Origin: Vulcanococcus sp. SFB_649D_100_25
Lineage (GTDB): Bacteria > Cyanobacteriota > Cyanobacteriia > PCC-6307 > Cyanobiaceae
Length of the DNA: 21,742 bases
Reading direction: 5' to 3'
Assembly (NCBI GenBank): GCA_030833825.1
Contig: JAURGL010000009.1
Location: forward strand, 1-21,742
Below the pieces are notes generated by a model. That model was given only the letters and a program-made list of their open reading frames with translations, was not told the origin of the DNA and did no database searches. Made by a program: the position numbers and the translations under genes. Every line of letters starts with the position of its first letter. The first letter of the stretch is position 1. Positions 6,688 to 13,018 of this stretch are shown piece by piece.

Positions 6688-7326
6688 ATGCCTCAGGCTT
6701 TCAAGGTGAACCCACGCCAGTTCTGGGATGAGCGCTTCGGGGCCGAGGCCTACGCCTACGGAACCGAGCCGAACGACTTCCTCAGGCAACAGGCCGCTCA
6801 CCTCCCCCCTGGAGATGCCCTCTGCCTGGCGGAAGGGGAAGGACGCAATGCGGTCCACCTGGCAAGCCTTGGTCATCGGGTCACCGCCCAGGACCTCAGC
6901 CCCGTGGGCCTGCAGAAGGCCGAGAAGCTCGCCAAGTCCCGTGGGGTCGCGATCCATTGCGCCTGCTGCGACCTACAGGACTTCCATCCCCCAGAGAACA
7001 GCACCGATCTGGTGGTGGCGATCTGGATGCACCTGGAGCCAAACCTGCGGGCGGAGGTGCATCGACGCGCGATCCGAGCCCTGCGACCTGGAGGCCTGCT
7101 TCTGCTTGAGGCTTACCGCCCCGAGCAACTGGAACTGGGCACCGGCGGGCCGCCATCGATCGAACTGCTGATCAGCCCAGAGCAGCTGAAACAGGAGCTG
7201 GGCGGACTGGAGCTGGAGATCCTGGAGGCCACCACCCGCCCGATCAATGAAGGCCCGTACCACCAGGGCATGAGCGCGGTGGTCCAGGCGCTGGGGCGCA
7301 AATCCGCAGCAACCCCAGGCAATTGA
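6688..7326 (+). CDS. Class I SAM-dependent methyltransferase (TehB/TPMT-like)
   Basis: A 212-residue methyltransferase. FWDERFGAEAYAYGTEPNDFL at residues 9-29 is the N-terminal signature of the TehB/thiol-methyltransferase-like group. LCLAEGEGRNAVHLASLGHRVTAQDLS is SAM motif I with the acidic end of strand 2, and LVVAIWMHL and LRPGGLLLLEAY are motifs II and III. Start ATG 6688 is used, only one base beyond the candidate operator; the open frame upstream overlaps the ArsR gene antisense. Related enzymes methylate thiols, selenium or tellurium species. Placement beside a sulfide-type repressor suggests a sulfur substrate, which is inference. Confidence 0.85.
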   Translation: MPQAFKVNPRQFWDERFGAEAYAYGTEPNDFLRQQAAHLPPGDALCLAEGEGRNAVHLASLGHRVTAQDLSPVGLQKAEKLAKSRGVAIHCACCDLQDFHPPENSTDLVVAIWMHLEPNLRAEVHRRAIRALRPGGLLLLEAYRPEQLELGTGGPPSIELLISPEQLKQELGGLELEILEATTRPINEGPYHQGMSAVVQALGRKSAATPGN

Positions 7327-7350
7327 CGAGCAAGGCTTTATGCGTGTAAC
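7323..7350 (+). promoter_or_regulatory. Candidate promoter of the dioxygenase operon
   Basis: TTGACG at 7323-7328 (overlapping the methyltransferase stop), a 16-base spacer, and TGTAAC at 7345-7350. The candidate ArsR operator covers the -10 part, the usual position for repression. Confidence 0.4.
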
Positions 7351-7357
7351 GTCATAA
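7340..7357 (+). promoter_or_regulatory. Candidate ArsR operator, copy 2
   Basis: Reads ATGCGTGTAACGTCATAA, matching copy 1 (read from the - strand) at 14 of 18 positions, with ATGCG, GTA and GTCATA fully shared. It ends 9 bases before the first possible start of the dioxygenase gene. Confidence 0.6.
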
Positions 7358-7366
7358 AAGCTTCAG

Positions 7367-8497
7367 ATGGTGGCTATGCCCCTCGCGTCCACCTCCCCCA
7401 TCTCCCTGGCGGCGGCAGCCGGTGGCGCTCCCCTGCTGCTGCGTCAACTCTTTGATGCAGCCACGGGCACCTTCACCTATCTCCTGGCCGAGGTCAGCAG
7501 CGGGCAGGGCGTGCTGATTGATCCGGTGTTCGAGCAGCACGAGCGCGATCTCTCCTTGATTCGCGAACTGGGGATCGAACTAACCGCCTCGATCGACACC
7601 CACGCCCACGCCGACCATGTCACCGGCAGCTGGTTGATGCATCAGGCCACCGGCTGCGCCATCGGCCTGGCGGCAGCGGTCGGGGCCGAGAACGTCACCA
7701 TGCCCCTGCGGCACGGCGATCAGATCGTTTTTGGCAGCCGGCATCTCACGGTCCGCAGCACCCCTGGCCACACCGATGGCTGCGTGACCTACGTGCTCGA
7801 CGACCAGACGATGGCCTTCACCGGGGACGCCCTGCTGGTGAGGGGCTGCGGCCGCTGCGATTTCCAGCAGGGCAATGCCCACACCCTCTGGACATCCATT
7901 AATGGGCAGATCTTTTCCCTGCCCGATGCCTGCCTGCTCTATCCAGGCCATGACTACACGGGTCGCGGGGTCACCTCAGTGGCCGAAGAAAAGGCCTTCA
8001 ACGCGCGCCTTGGCGGCGGCGCCGATGAGCGGGACTTCGTGGGGCACATGACCAACATGAAACTGCCGCACCCCGGCAAGATCTCGATCGCCCTGCCGGG
8101 GAACATGCGTTCCGGCAAACCGCGGGACCTGCCCACAGAACCCCTCTGGGCACCGATTCAGCGCAGCTTTGCCGGCCTTCCGGAACTGCTGCCCAGCTGG
8201 CTGGTGGAGCATCGGGAGGAGGTCACCGTGCTCGATGTCCGCTCCCTGGAGGAAGTGGAGGGTCCCGATGGGCAGATCCCCGGCAGCACCCACATCCCCC
8301 TCCCCGAACTGGACTCCCGCCAGCAGGAGCTCCCCAGAGACCGCCCTCTGGTGGTGGTCTGCCATTCCGGGAGCCGTTCGGCCCTGGCCACCCAGCAACT
8401 GATCAAAGCCGGGCACCAGCAGGTGGCCAACCTGCGCGGCGGCCTCAACCACTGGGCCGAAGAGGGCTACCCCCTCAGCGGCAGGCAGACCGGCTGA
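7367..8497 (+). CDS. Persulfide dioxygenase-rhodanese fusion protein
   Basis: A 376-residue fusion. The N-terminal metallo-beta-lactamase fold has THAHADH (78-84), STPGHTDG with His135, FTGDALLVRGCGRCDF with Asp154, and YPGHDYTG with His195. His79, His135 and Asp154 fit the mononuclear iron ligands of ETHE1-type persulfide dioxygenase, which oxidises glutathione persulfide to sulfite. The C-terminal rhodanese domain (about 275-376) has the active loop CHSGSR with Cys332, which can pass sulfane sulfur to or from the dioxygenase product. The start is ATG 7367 or ATG 7376; neither has a clear Shine-Dalgarno sequence. It heads a three-gene plus-strand operon preceded by a candidate ArsR operator. 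Confidence 0.9.
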   Translation: MVAMPLASTSPISLAAAAGGAPLLLRQLFDAATGTFTYLLAEVSSGQGVLIDPVFEQHERDLSLIRELGIELTASIDTHAHADHVTGSWLMHQATGCAIGLAAAVGAENVTMPLRHGDQIVFGSRHLTVRSTPGHTDGCVTYVLDDQTMAFTGDALLVRGCGRCDFQQGNAHTLWTSINGQIFSLPDACLLYPGHDYTGRGVTSVAEEKAFNARLGGGADERDFVGHMTNMKLPHPGKISIALPGNMRSGKPRDLPTEPLWAPIQRSFAGLPELLPSWLVEHREEVTVLDVRSLEEVEGPDGQIPGSTHIPLPELDSRQQELPRDRPLVVVCHSGSRSALATQQLIKAGHQQVANLRGGLNHWAEEGYPLSGRQTG

Positions 8498-8539
8498 CCC
8501 CAACCCCCAAGCCTCCCAACCCCTCCAAAACCTTCAACC

Positions 8540-9052
8540 ATGACCCGCATCTCCGCCCACGACCTGGCCGATCAACTCTCCACCCAGCGCGTCAGCGTGA
8601 TTGATGTGAGAGAACCGATGGAATACGCCTCCGGGCACATCGCCGGCAGCCTGAACATTCCCCTGAACCGGCTGCATCAAGCCGACCTCCCCCAGGGCCC
8701 CCTGGTGCTGGTCTGCCAGAGCGGTAACCGCAGCAGCCGCGGCCTCAAACAGTTGCTGAACCAGGGACACAGCCATCCCCTCAGCGAACTGGACGGGGGA
8801 TTGCCCAGCTGGCAGAGCGCCGGCTTCCCGGTTCGGAAGCTCAAAAACGCCCCCTTGCCCCTGATGCGTCAGGTGCAGATCACGGCAGGCTCCTTGATCC
8901 TGCTGGGCCTGATCCTCAGCAACACCGTGGCTCCCGCCTGGATCATCCTCACCTGGTTTGTGGGGGCCGGCCTCACCTTTGCAGGGATCACCGGCTTCTG
9001 CGGCATGGCGCGTTTGCTGGCGGTGATGCCCTGGAACCGGGTCTCCCTGTGA
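8540..9052 (+). CDS. Membrane-anchored rhodanese (YgaP-like, DUF2892)
   Basis: A 170-residue protein. Residues 1-100 form a single rhodanese domain with IDVREPMEY and the active loop CQSGNR (Cys59). Residues about 107-160 hold two hydrophobic helices and GITGFCGMARLLAVMPW, the DUF2892 end seen in YgaP-type proteins. It should place a sulfurtransferase at the inner face of the membrane. It follows the dioxygenase fusion after 42 C/A-rich bases with no Shine-Dalgarno sequence, and its TGA overlaps the ATG of the TSUP gene (TGATG), so the last two are coupled. Confidence 0.9.
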   Translation: MTRISAHDLADQLSTQRVSVIDVREPMEYASGHIAGSLNIPLNRLHQADLPQGPLVLVCQSGNRSSRGLKQLLNQGHSHPLSELDGGLPSWQSAGFPVRKLKNAPLPLMRQVQITAGSLILLGLILSNTVAPAWIILTWFVGAGLTFAGITGFCGMARLLAVMPWNRVSL

Positions 9053-9885
9053 TGGAGCTCAGCACCGCCCTCCTGCTCGAGGCCGGGGGGAGCCTGATTG
9101 GCTTCCTCCTCTCGGTGCTTGGTGCGGGGGGCTCGATCCTGCTGCTCCCCCTGTTGGTGAGCGGAGCAGCACTGCCCACCAAGGAAGCGGTTCCGCTCTC
9201 CCTGCTGGTGGTGATGGTGCTGGCCCTAGCCAACGTGCCGCCCTATCTCAAACGCGGACAGTTCGCCGCCGGACCAGCCGCGGTGCTCGGGGTTCCAGCC
9301 CTGGCTGGGAGCTGGATCGGGGGCAGCTGGGTCAAGGCCGGGGCCATCCCTGAAGCGGTGCAGCTGGGGGTGTTTTCAGCCGCAGCCTTGGTGGCCTCCT
9401 GGTTGCTGCTGCGCACGAAACCCGCCCCAGCCCAGGGGAGCCGAGCACGGCGCCAGAGCCTGCTGCTGGCGCTGCAGGGATTGCTGGTGGGATTGCTGAC
9501 CGGCATCGCTGGGGTTGGCGGCGGCTTCGCCATCGTTCCCGCCCTGGTGCTGTTGGCGGGATTGCCCATGGGCCTGGCCAGCGGCACAAGCCTGCTGTTG
9601 ATTGCCGTGAACGGCCTGGTGGCCCTGGCGGCCCTGGGGCACTGGCCCAGCTCCAGCCTTCCCTTGATGCTGCCCCTGCTGCTGGGCGGGGCACTTGGAG
9701 CGGTGGTTGGCCAGAGCCTGGCTCCCCACCTGAGCGATCGGCAGCTGCGTCGGGGCTTTTCCCTGCTGCTGATTGGATCAGCCTTGATGAGTGCCGCGGA
9801 AGCCTGGAAGCGCCAGCCCCTTCCCGCAGAAACAGGCGCTGCTCCCCTCAGCAGGTCAGCCTGGCAGCAGAAAGCACGCAGTTAG
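9052..9885 (+). CDS. TSUP (TauE/SafE) family exporter
   Basis: A roughly 277-residue membrane protein with about eight hydrophobic helices and the two internal TSUP repeats. GFLLSVLGAGGSILLLPLLV near the N terminus and GLLTGIAGVGGGFAIVPALVLL near the middle are the paired glycine-rich motifs. TSUP proteins move sulfite, sulfonates or other sulfur compounds, and sulfite is the expected product of the upstream dioxygenase, so sulfite export is the likely role. The ATG at 9052 overlaps the rhodanese stop; a GTG at 9049 is a less likely start. The TAG overlaps the stop of the convergent Cys-rich peptide. Confidence 0.88.
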   Translation: MELSTALLLEAGGSLIGFLLSVLGAGGSILLLPLLVSGAALPTKEAVPLSLLVVMVLALANVPPYLKRGQFAAGPAAVLGVPALAGSWIGGSWVKAGAIPEAVQLGVFSAAALVASWLLLRTKPAPAQGSRARRQSLLLALQGLLVGLLTGIAGVGGGFAIVPALVLLAGLPMGLASGTSLLLIAVNGLVALAALGHWPSSSLPLMLPLLLGGALGAVVGQSLAPHLSDRQLRRGFSLLLIGSALMSAAEAWKRQPLPAETGAAPLSRSAWQQKARS

Positions 9886-10022
9886 TCGCGGCCGCAGCGG
9901 CACTTACCGCCCTTCCACTTCGAGCATTTTTTCTGCTTGCAGCCCTTCTTCTTGCTGGAGGCAAGCGCGGCCTGACGCGCAGGCAGCGGCAGATCGGACC
10001 CGGATCCAGCGGCAGAGGCCAT
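9882..10022 (-). CDS. Cys/Lys-rich small peptide, 46 aa
   Basis: An ATG at 10022 opens a 46-residue frame. It has a Ser/Ala/Pro-rich N-terminal half, then SSKKKGCKQKKCSKWKGGK and CRCGRD to the end. Four cysteines (C-x4-C-x7-C-x-C) lie within 16 residues full of lysine, which suggests a small metal-binding or nucleic-acid-binding module. Its TAA overlaps the TSUP stop, as is common here for real convergent genes. A Fur-box-like element 45 bases upstream lies between it and the ferritin gene, so iron control is likely. I do not recognise a family. Confidence 0.6.
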   Translation of the reverse strand: MASAAGSGSDLPLPARQAALASSKKKGCKQKKCSKWKGGKCRCGRD

Positions 10023-10067
10023 GGGAGAGAGAGAACCGCGACGCGGCTCGAACCTGATCAGATCTTA

Positions 10068-10082
10068 TTGCAAACGATTCTC
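10068..10082. promoter_or_regulatory. Candidate Fur box between Cys-rich peptide and ferritin
   Basis: TTGCAAACGATTCTC on the + strand (GAGAATCGTTTGCAA on the -) resembles the GAGAAT...TTnC core of Fur boxes. It matches the element before the IdiB-like gene at 14 of 15 bases. It lies 45 bases from the peptide start and about 97 from the ferritin start, so it is better placed for the peptide promoter. Confidence 0.6.
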
Positions 10083-10179
10083 TTTTGCGCGGAAAAATCA
10101 GGGAATGGGCCGCCTGTGTCAGGGCCGAATTGCTGAGGCCTTCCACCAGCACTACCTTTTATGCAACCGCGGCAGTCCG

Positions 10180-10764
10180 ATGAACTCAGCAGGTCTTCAG
10201 CAGGAGCAGCAGAGCACCATCCCCCAGGGACCCGCAGGACGGGCGATGGCCCAGCCAATGGGGAGCGATCTGCTGCGCTGCCTGCAGGAGCACCTGACGA
10301 TGGAGCGGCAGGCCAGCGCCGCCTACTGGGCCCTGGCCATCTGGTTTGCCGAGCGGGAGCTGCGGGGCTTTGCCCAGTTCTGCAAGCAGGAGGCCTCATC
10401 GGAGCAACATCACGCCGGGCTGTTCGCGGACTACCTGATCGCCCGGGGGCAAACCGTCAGCCTCGAAACCCTGGAGGGGCCCCGCCAGAGCTGGAGCGGC
10501 ATTGAAGAGATCTTCTGCGGGATTTTCCAGATGGAATCGGAGGTCACCACCTCCCTGCAGCAGCTCTACGCCCTCGCTGAGCGGAGCGGCGACGTCCGGA
10601 CCACGGTGTTCCTGGATCCCCTTGTCCAGAGCCAGATCGATGCGGAGAACCAAACCGCCCACCTGTTGGGCAGGATTCGGTTCGCCCAATCGGATCGCGC
10701 TGCCCTGCTGGTGATCGACGGGGAACTGAGCGCCGGCAACAACCAACCGAGCTCGGTGGCCTGA
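10180..10764 (+). CDS. Ferritin (SynFtn-like)
   Basis: A 194-residue ferritin with a four-helix-bundle pattern. The ferroxidase region shows MERQASAAYWALAIWFAERE (Glu42, Tyr49, Glu60) and the E-x-x-H motif E75-Q-H-H78, then QMESE near 117-121 and ENQTAHLLGRI near 156. FLDPLVQSQI, YALAERSGD and LLVIDGELSAG closely follow the Synechococcus SynFtn protein. The enzyme oxidises Fe(II) with oxygen or peroxide and stores ferric mineral in a 24-mer shell. ATG 10180 gives a normal ferritin length with a 25-residue extension; the open frame from 10021 would add unrelated sequence that crosses the Fur box. It converges on the next gene with no spacer. Confidence 0.92.
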   Translation: MNSAGLQQEQQSTIPQGPAGRAMAQPMGSDLLRCLQEHLTMERQASAAYWALAIWFAERELRGFAQFCKQEASSEQHHAGLFADYLIARGQTVSLETLEGPRQSWSGIEEIFCGIFQMESEVTTSLQQLYALAERSGDVRTTVFLDPLVQSQIDAENQTAHLLGRIRFAQSDRAALLVIDGELSAGNNQPSSVA

Positions 10765-11034
10765 TCAGATCACCGCAGGGCTCACAGGCCGGCGGGTGAT
10801 CTCTCGAAACAGGGACCAGAGGAGGGGGTCGCTGGTGGGCTGCAGCAGGGCCGCAATCCGAGCCAGCTCTTCGCGGCGGGCCAGCAGCTGATCGAGCTCC
10901 TCCTGAAGCCGGCGCCTGAGGGCCGTTCCATGGCAGCGACTCTGTTGATCCAGGAGCTGGGCGGCGCGAATCCGCACCCGCTCGGCCTCACGACACATGC
11001 TCTGCAGCACTGAGTTGTGTGCCATGGCGATCAT
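10765..11034 (-). CDS. Small helical protein coupled to the IdiB-like regulator
   Basis: An 89-residue, charged, probably coiled-coil protein (CREAERVRIRAAQLLDQQ, then RRRLQEELDQLLARREELARIAALL). I do not recognise a family. The ATG at 11034 overlaps the stop of the Crp-type regulator as ATGA, so the two are very likely co-translated, which makes it a candidate partner or modulator of that regulator. It ends at 10765, immediately after the ferritin stop on the other strand. Confidence 0.75.
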   Translation of the reverse strand: MIAMAHNSVLQSMCREAERVRIRAAQLLDQQSRCHGTALRRRLQEELDQLLARREELARIAALLQPTSDPLLWSLFREITRRPVSPAVI

Positions 11035-11630
11035 GCGGCTGCCGCCAGAGGGGCGCTCTCCACCAGGGCCGGAGCGACCCGCAGTCCCACCTCTCCGGGG
11101 GGAACCTCCAGCAAGTCCGCCTGACGAATCTTGGAGATCATCCGGGTGGTGGTCACCCGCGTCGCCCCGATCAACTCGCCGATGCGCTCATGGGTCAAGC
11201 GGAAGGGCAGATCGCACCAGTCCCCGCAGCGGCGGCCGAGCCGGCGGACCAGCAATGACAGCAGTGCGTGCAAGCGCTGCTCTGCGTTACCGAGGTGGCG
11301 GATGCGCAGCAACTGCAGCGTCCACTCATTCACCGGATCAAACCCGGAGAGCGCAGAGGCTTCGCCATCGGTGCTGAACAGCAGCGGGGTCAGGGCTTCC
11401 ACGCAGACCCCTTCACTGCAAAGGCGGTCTGTGCGCAGCTGATCGCCGGGCTGCAGGAAAGCCAGGGTCATGCCCTCGGTTTCCTCGCAGGGGCAGTAGA
11501 CCCGCGCCATCCCTTCAAGCACCTCGATGCAGGCCCCCTCCGGACGCAGGGCAGGGTCGAGGAGAACGGTTTGCCCCACCGGCATCCGCACGGCGCTCAC
11601 GGGGGTGTCAGGCAGAAAGCGGAACGACAT
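11031..11630 (-). CDS. Crp/Fnr-family regulator, IdiB-like
   Basis: A 199-residue regulator. The N-terminal half is a cNMP-binding-type beta barrel (IEVLEGMARVYCPCEETEGMTLAFLQPGDQL). A helix-turn-helix lies at about 146-169 with THERIGELIGATRVTTTR, whose recognition helix resembles that of NtcA (RVTVTR). It sits downstream of idiA on the same strand, as idiB does in Synechococcus elongatus, where the Crp-type IdiB activates idiA under iron starvation. Five cysteines (34, 46, 48, 71, 76) crowd the sensor domain, which suggests redox or metal sensing. A TTG at 11642 could extend it by four residues, but the ATG at 11630 is preferred. A Fur-box-like element lies 60 bases upstream. Confidence 0.82.
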   Translation of the reverse strand: MSFRFLPDTPVSAVRMPVGQTVLLDPALRPEGACIEVLEGMARVYCPCEETEGMTLAFLQPGDQLRTDRLCSEGVCVEALTPLLFSTDGEASALSGFDPVNEWTLQLLRIRHLGNAEQRLHALLSLLVRRLGRRCGDWCDLPFRLTHERIGELIGATRVTTTRMISKIRQADLLEVPPGEVGLRVAPALVESAPLAAAA

Positions 11631-11651
11631 GGCACCCGGCAACCGGGCTAA

Positions 11652-11667
11652 TTGCGAATGCGTCTCA
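11652..11667. promoter_or_regulatory. Weak second Fur-like element before the IdiB-like gene
   Basis: TTGCGAATGCGTCTCA shares 11 of 16 bases with the stronger element at 11690, in the same orientation, 38 bases away. It could be a tandem weak Fur site or chance. Confidence 0.25.
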
Positions 11668-11689
11668 AACTAAACAAGACTCTGCACTT

Positions 11690-11704
11690 TTGCAAGCGAT
11701 TCTC
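11690..11704. promoter_or_regulatory. Candidate Fur box before the IdiB-like gene
   Basis: TTGCAAGCGATTCTC differs by one base from the element before the ferritin/Cys-rich peptide pair. It lies 60 bases upstream of the regulator ATG, and on the - strand it reads GAGAATCGCTTGCAA, followed by AT-rich sequence suited to a promoter. Confidence 0.6.
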
Positions 11705-11738
11705 AATAACAACAGTCAACTGCAAAGGGCTGCCCAGC

Positions 11739-11768
11739 AAAAAAGCCAGCCGCGCAGGGCGACTGGCT
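11739..11768 (-). terminator. Intrinsic terminator of idiA
   Basis: On the - strand, 26 bases after the idiA stop, a perfect 10-bp stem (AGCCAGTCGC with GCGGCTGGCT, one G-T pair) and a 5-base loop are followed by six T. It should end most idiA transcripts, so the downstream IdiB-like gene needs its own promoter, where a Fur-like box is found. Confidence 0.9.
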
Positions 11769-11794
11769 CCTGATTGACCCCAGTGGGGATGGTT

Positions 11795-12859
11795 TTATTT
11801 CCAGCCCGAGGCCTGCATCAGGCGTACCGCAGCGGTGTTTTTGGCTCCCATCTGCTCAGCGGACACCCCATCGGCCTGGAAGCTGCCGAAACGCTTGAGG
11901 ATCGGATTGCTGCCAAAGCCCTTGAGCGGATATTCGTTGTTGGCTTCGGCGTAGCCGCGGCCGCCGCTCGGGGAGGCCAGGAATTCGATCAGCTTCAGGG
12001 CCGCCTCAGGGTTCTTGGAGGTTTTCACCACCCCGGCACCTGAAATGTTCACGTGGGCTGGACGCGGGAACACCAGCTTCACCTTGCTGGCCAGGGCCTT
12101 GTCGGAGGAGCCGTTGTCACCGGCGAGCATCCGCGCCAGGTAATAGGTGTTCACCAGCCCCACCCCGCACTCACCGTTGGCAACGGCACGGATCAAGGGG
12201 GTGTCAGAACTGAAATAGGGCTTGGTCACATTCGAGGTCATCCCCTTGACCCATTTGGCGGCGGCGGCATCGCCCCGCAGGATCATCTGGTCGGCCACCA
12301 GGGACTGGTTGTAGACGCTCTTGCTGTCACGCAGGCAGAGCTTTCCCCTCAGCGCGGGGTTGGCCAGATCGGCATAGGTGCGGATGCTGGCGGGATTCAC
12401 CAGCTTGGGGTTCACGATCGGCACCCGAACCCGGCGGGTGAGGCCATACCAACGGCCTTTGCTGTCGCGCAGGGTCAGGGGCACATCCCGCAGCAGGGTC
12501 GCCGAGGGGCTGGCCCGGAACAACCCCAGATCAGCAGCCTTGTCCAGGCGGGCGGCGTCCACCAGCACCAGCACATCAGCGGGGCTGTTCTTCCCCTCGG
12601 TGCGGACCCGCTCAATCAGAGCGTCGTCCTTGGCCTCCAGCAGTTTCACCTTGATGCCGGTGCGGGCTGTGAACTGCCGGTAGAGCTCCTTGTCGGTGTT
12701 GTAGTGCCGCCCGGAATAGACCCCGATCTCCTGGGCCTCGGCATGGGCACCCCCCCCGAGAAGCGTGGTCAAGACAGCCGCGCTGGCCGAGACCAATAGG
12801 AGAGCGGTGGTCGCGAGGGACTCGGGGCGCAGGAGCTTGCGCAGGGAGATCCGTTCCAC
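11795..12859 (-). CDS. idiA: Ferric iron-binding protein IdiA/FutA
   Basis: A 354-residue substrate-binding protein of the ferric iron ABC transporter. A signal sequence ends near residue 41-43 (GGGAHAEA), followed by IGVYSGRHYNTDKELYRQF. The His-Tyr pair there, the Tyr in KSVYNQSL and the Tyr-Tyr pair in NTYYLARML fit the ferric ligands of FutA proteins. GRWYGLTRRVRVPIVNP and the C-terminal ANNEYPL are also family-like. The protein captures Fe(III) outside the cytoplasmic membrane for FutB/FutC. The start is a GTG at 12859, because an in-frame TGA lies three codons upstream. It diverges from futB across 159 bases that hold a Crp-type palindrome, and it ends in a strong terminator. Confidence 0.93.
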   Translation of the reverse strand: MERISLRKLLRPESLATTALLLVSASAAVLTTLLGGGAHAEAQEIGVYSGRHYNTDKELYRQFTARTGIKVKLLEAKDDALIERVRTEGKNSPADVLVLVDAARLDKAADLGLFRASPSATLLRDVPLTLRDSKGRWYGLTRRVRVPIVNPKLVNPASIRTYADLANPALRGKLCLRDSKSVYNQSLVADQMILRGDAAAAKWVKGMTSNVTKPYFSSDTPLIRAVANGECGVGLVNTYYLARMLAGDNGSSDKALASKVKLVFPRPAHVNISGAGVVKTSKNPEAALKLIEFLASPSGGRGYAEANNEYPLKGFGSNPILKRFGSFQADGVSAEQMGAKNTAAVRLMQASGWK

Positions 12860-12938
12860 GGGGCGTCAGTGCAGTTCAGGAATGATGACCATCCAGACAG
12901 GGGGGCCGGCCGGAGGCCGATCATTCGCAACCCGGGTC

Positions 12939-12954
12939 TGTGACATTGGTTACA
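12939..12954. promoter_or_regulatory. Crp/NtcA-type palindrome between idiA and futB
   Basis: TGTGACATTGGTTACA matches the Crp consensus TGTGA-N6-TCACA with one mismatch, and NtcA's GTA-N8-TAC with one mismatch (GTG...TAC). It lies 80 bases before idiA and 65 before futB. The nearby IdiB-like regulator has an NtcA-like recognition helix, so it is the first candidate binder. Confidence 0.5.
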
Positions 12955-13018
12955 TCAGAGCGTCCATAGCCCTGCCCCGTAGGCTTTTTGATGGGCGAGC
13001 ACGGGAGTCACAGGCGGC

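Noticed and set aside
10021..10179. N-terminal extension of ferritin from an upstream ATG
   Set aside because: It would run across the Fur-like box, adds 53 residues without ferritin similarity, and ATG 10180 gives the normal length.
12053..12799. A 248-codon + strand frame opposite idiA
   Set aside because: IdiA motifs and signal peptide are on the - strand; no domain on the + strand.
12919..12930. Third Fur-like half site upstream of idiA (GATCATTCGCAA)
   Set aside because: Only about 10 of 15 positions match the other two boxes, and only one half fits, so it is too weak to call.
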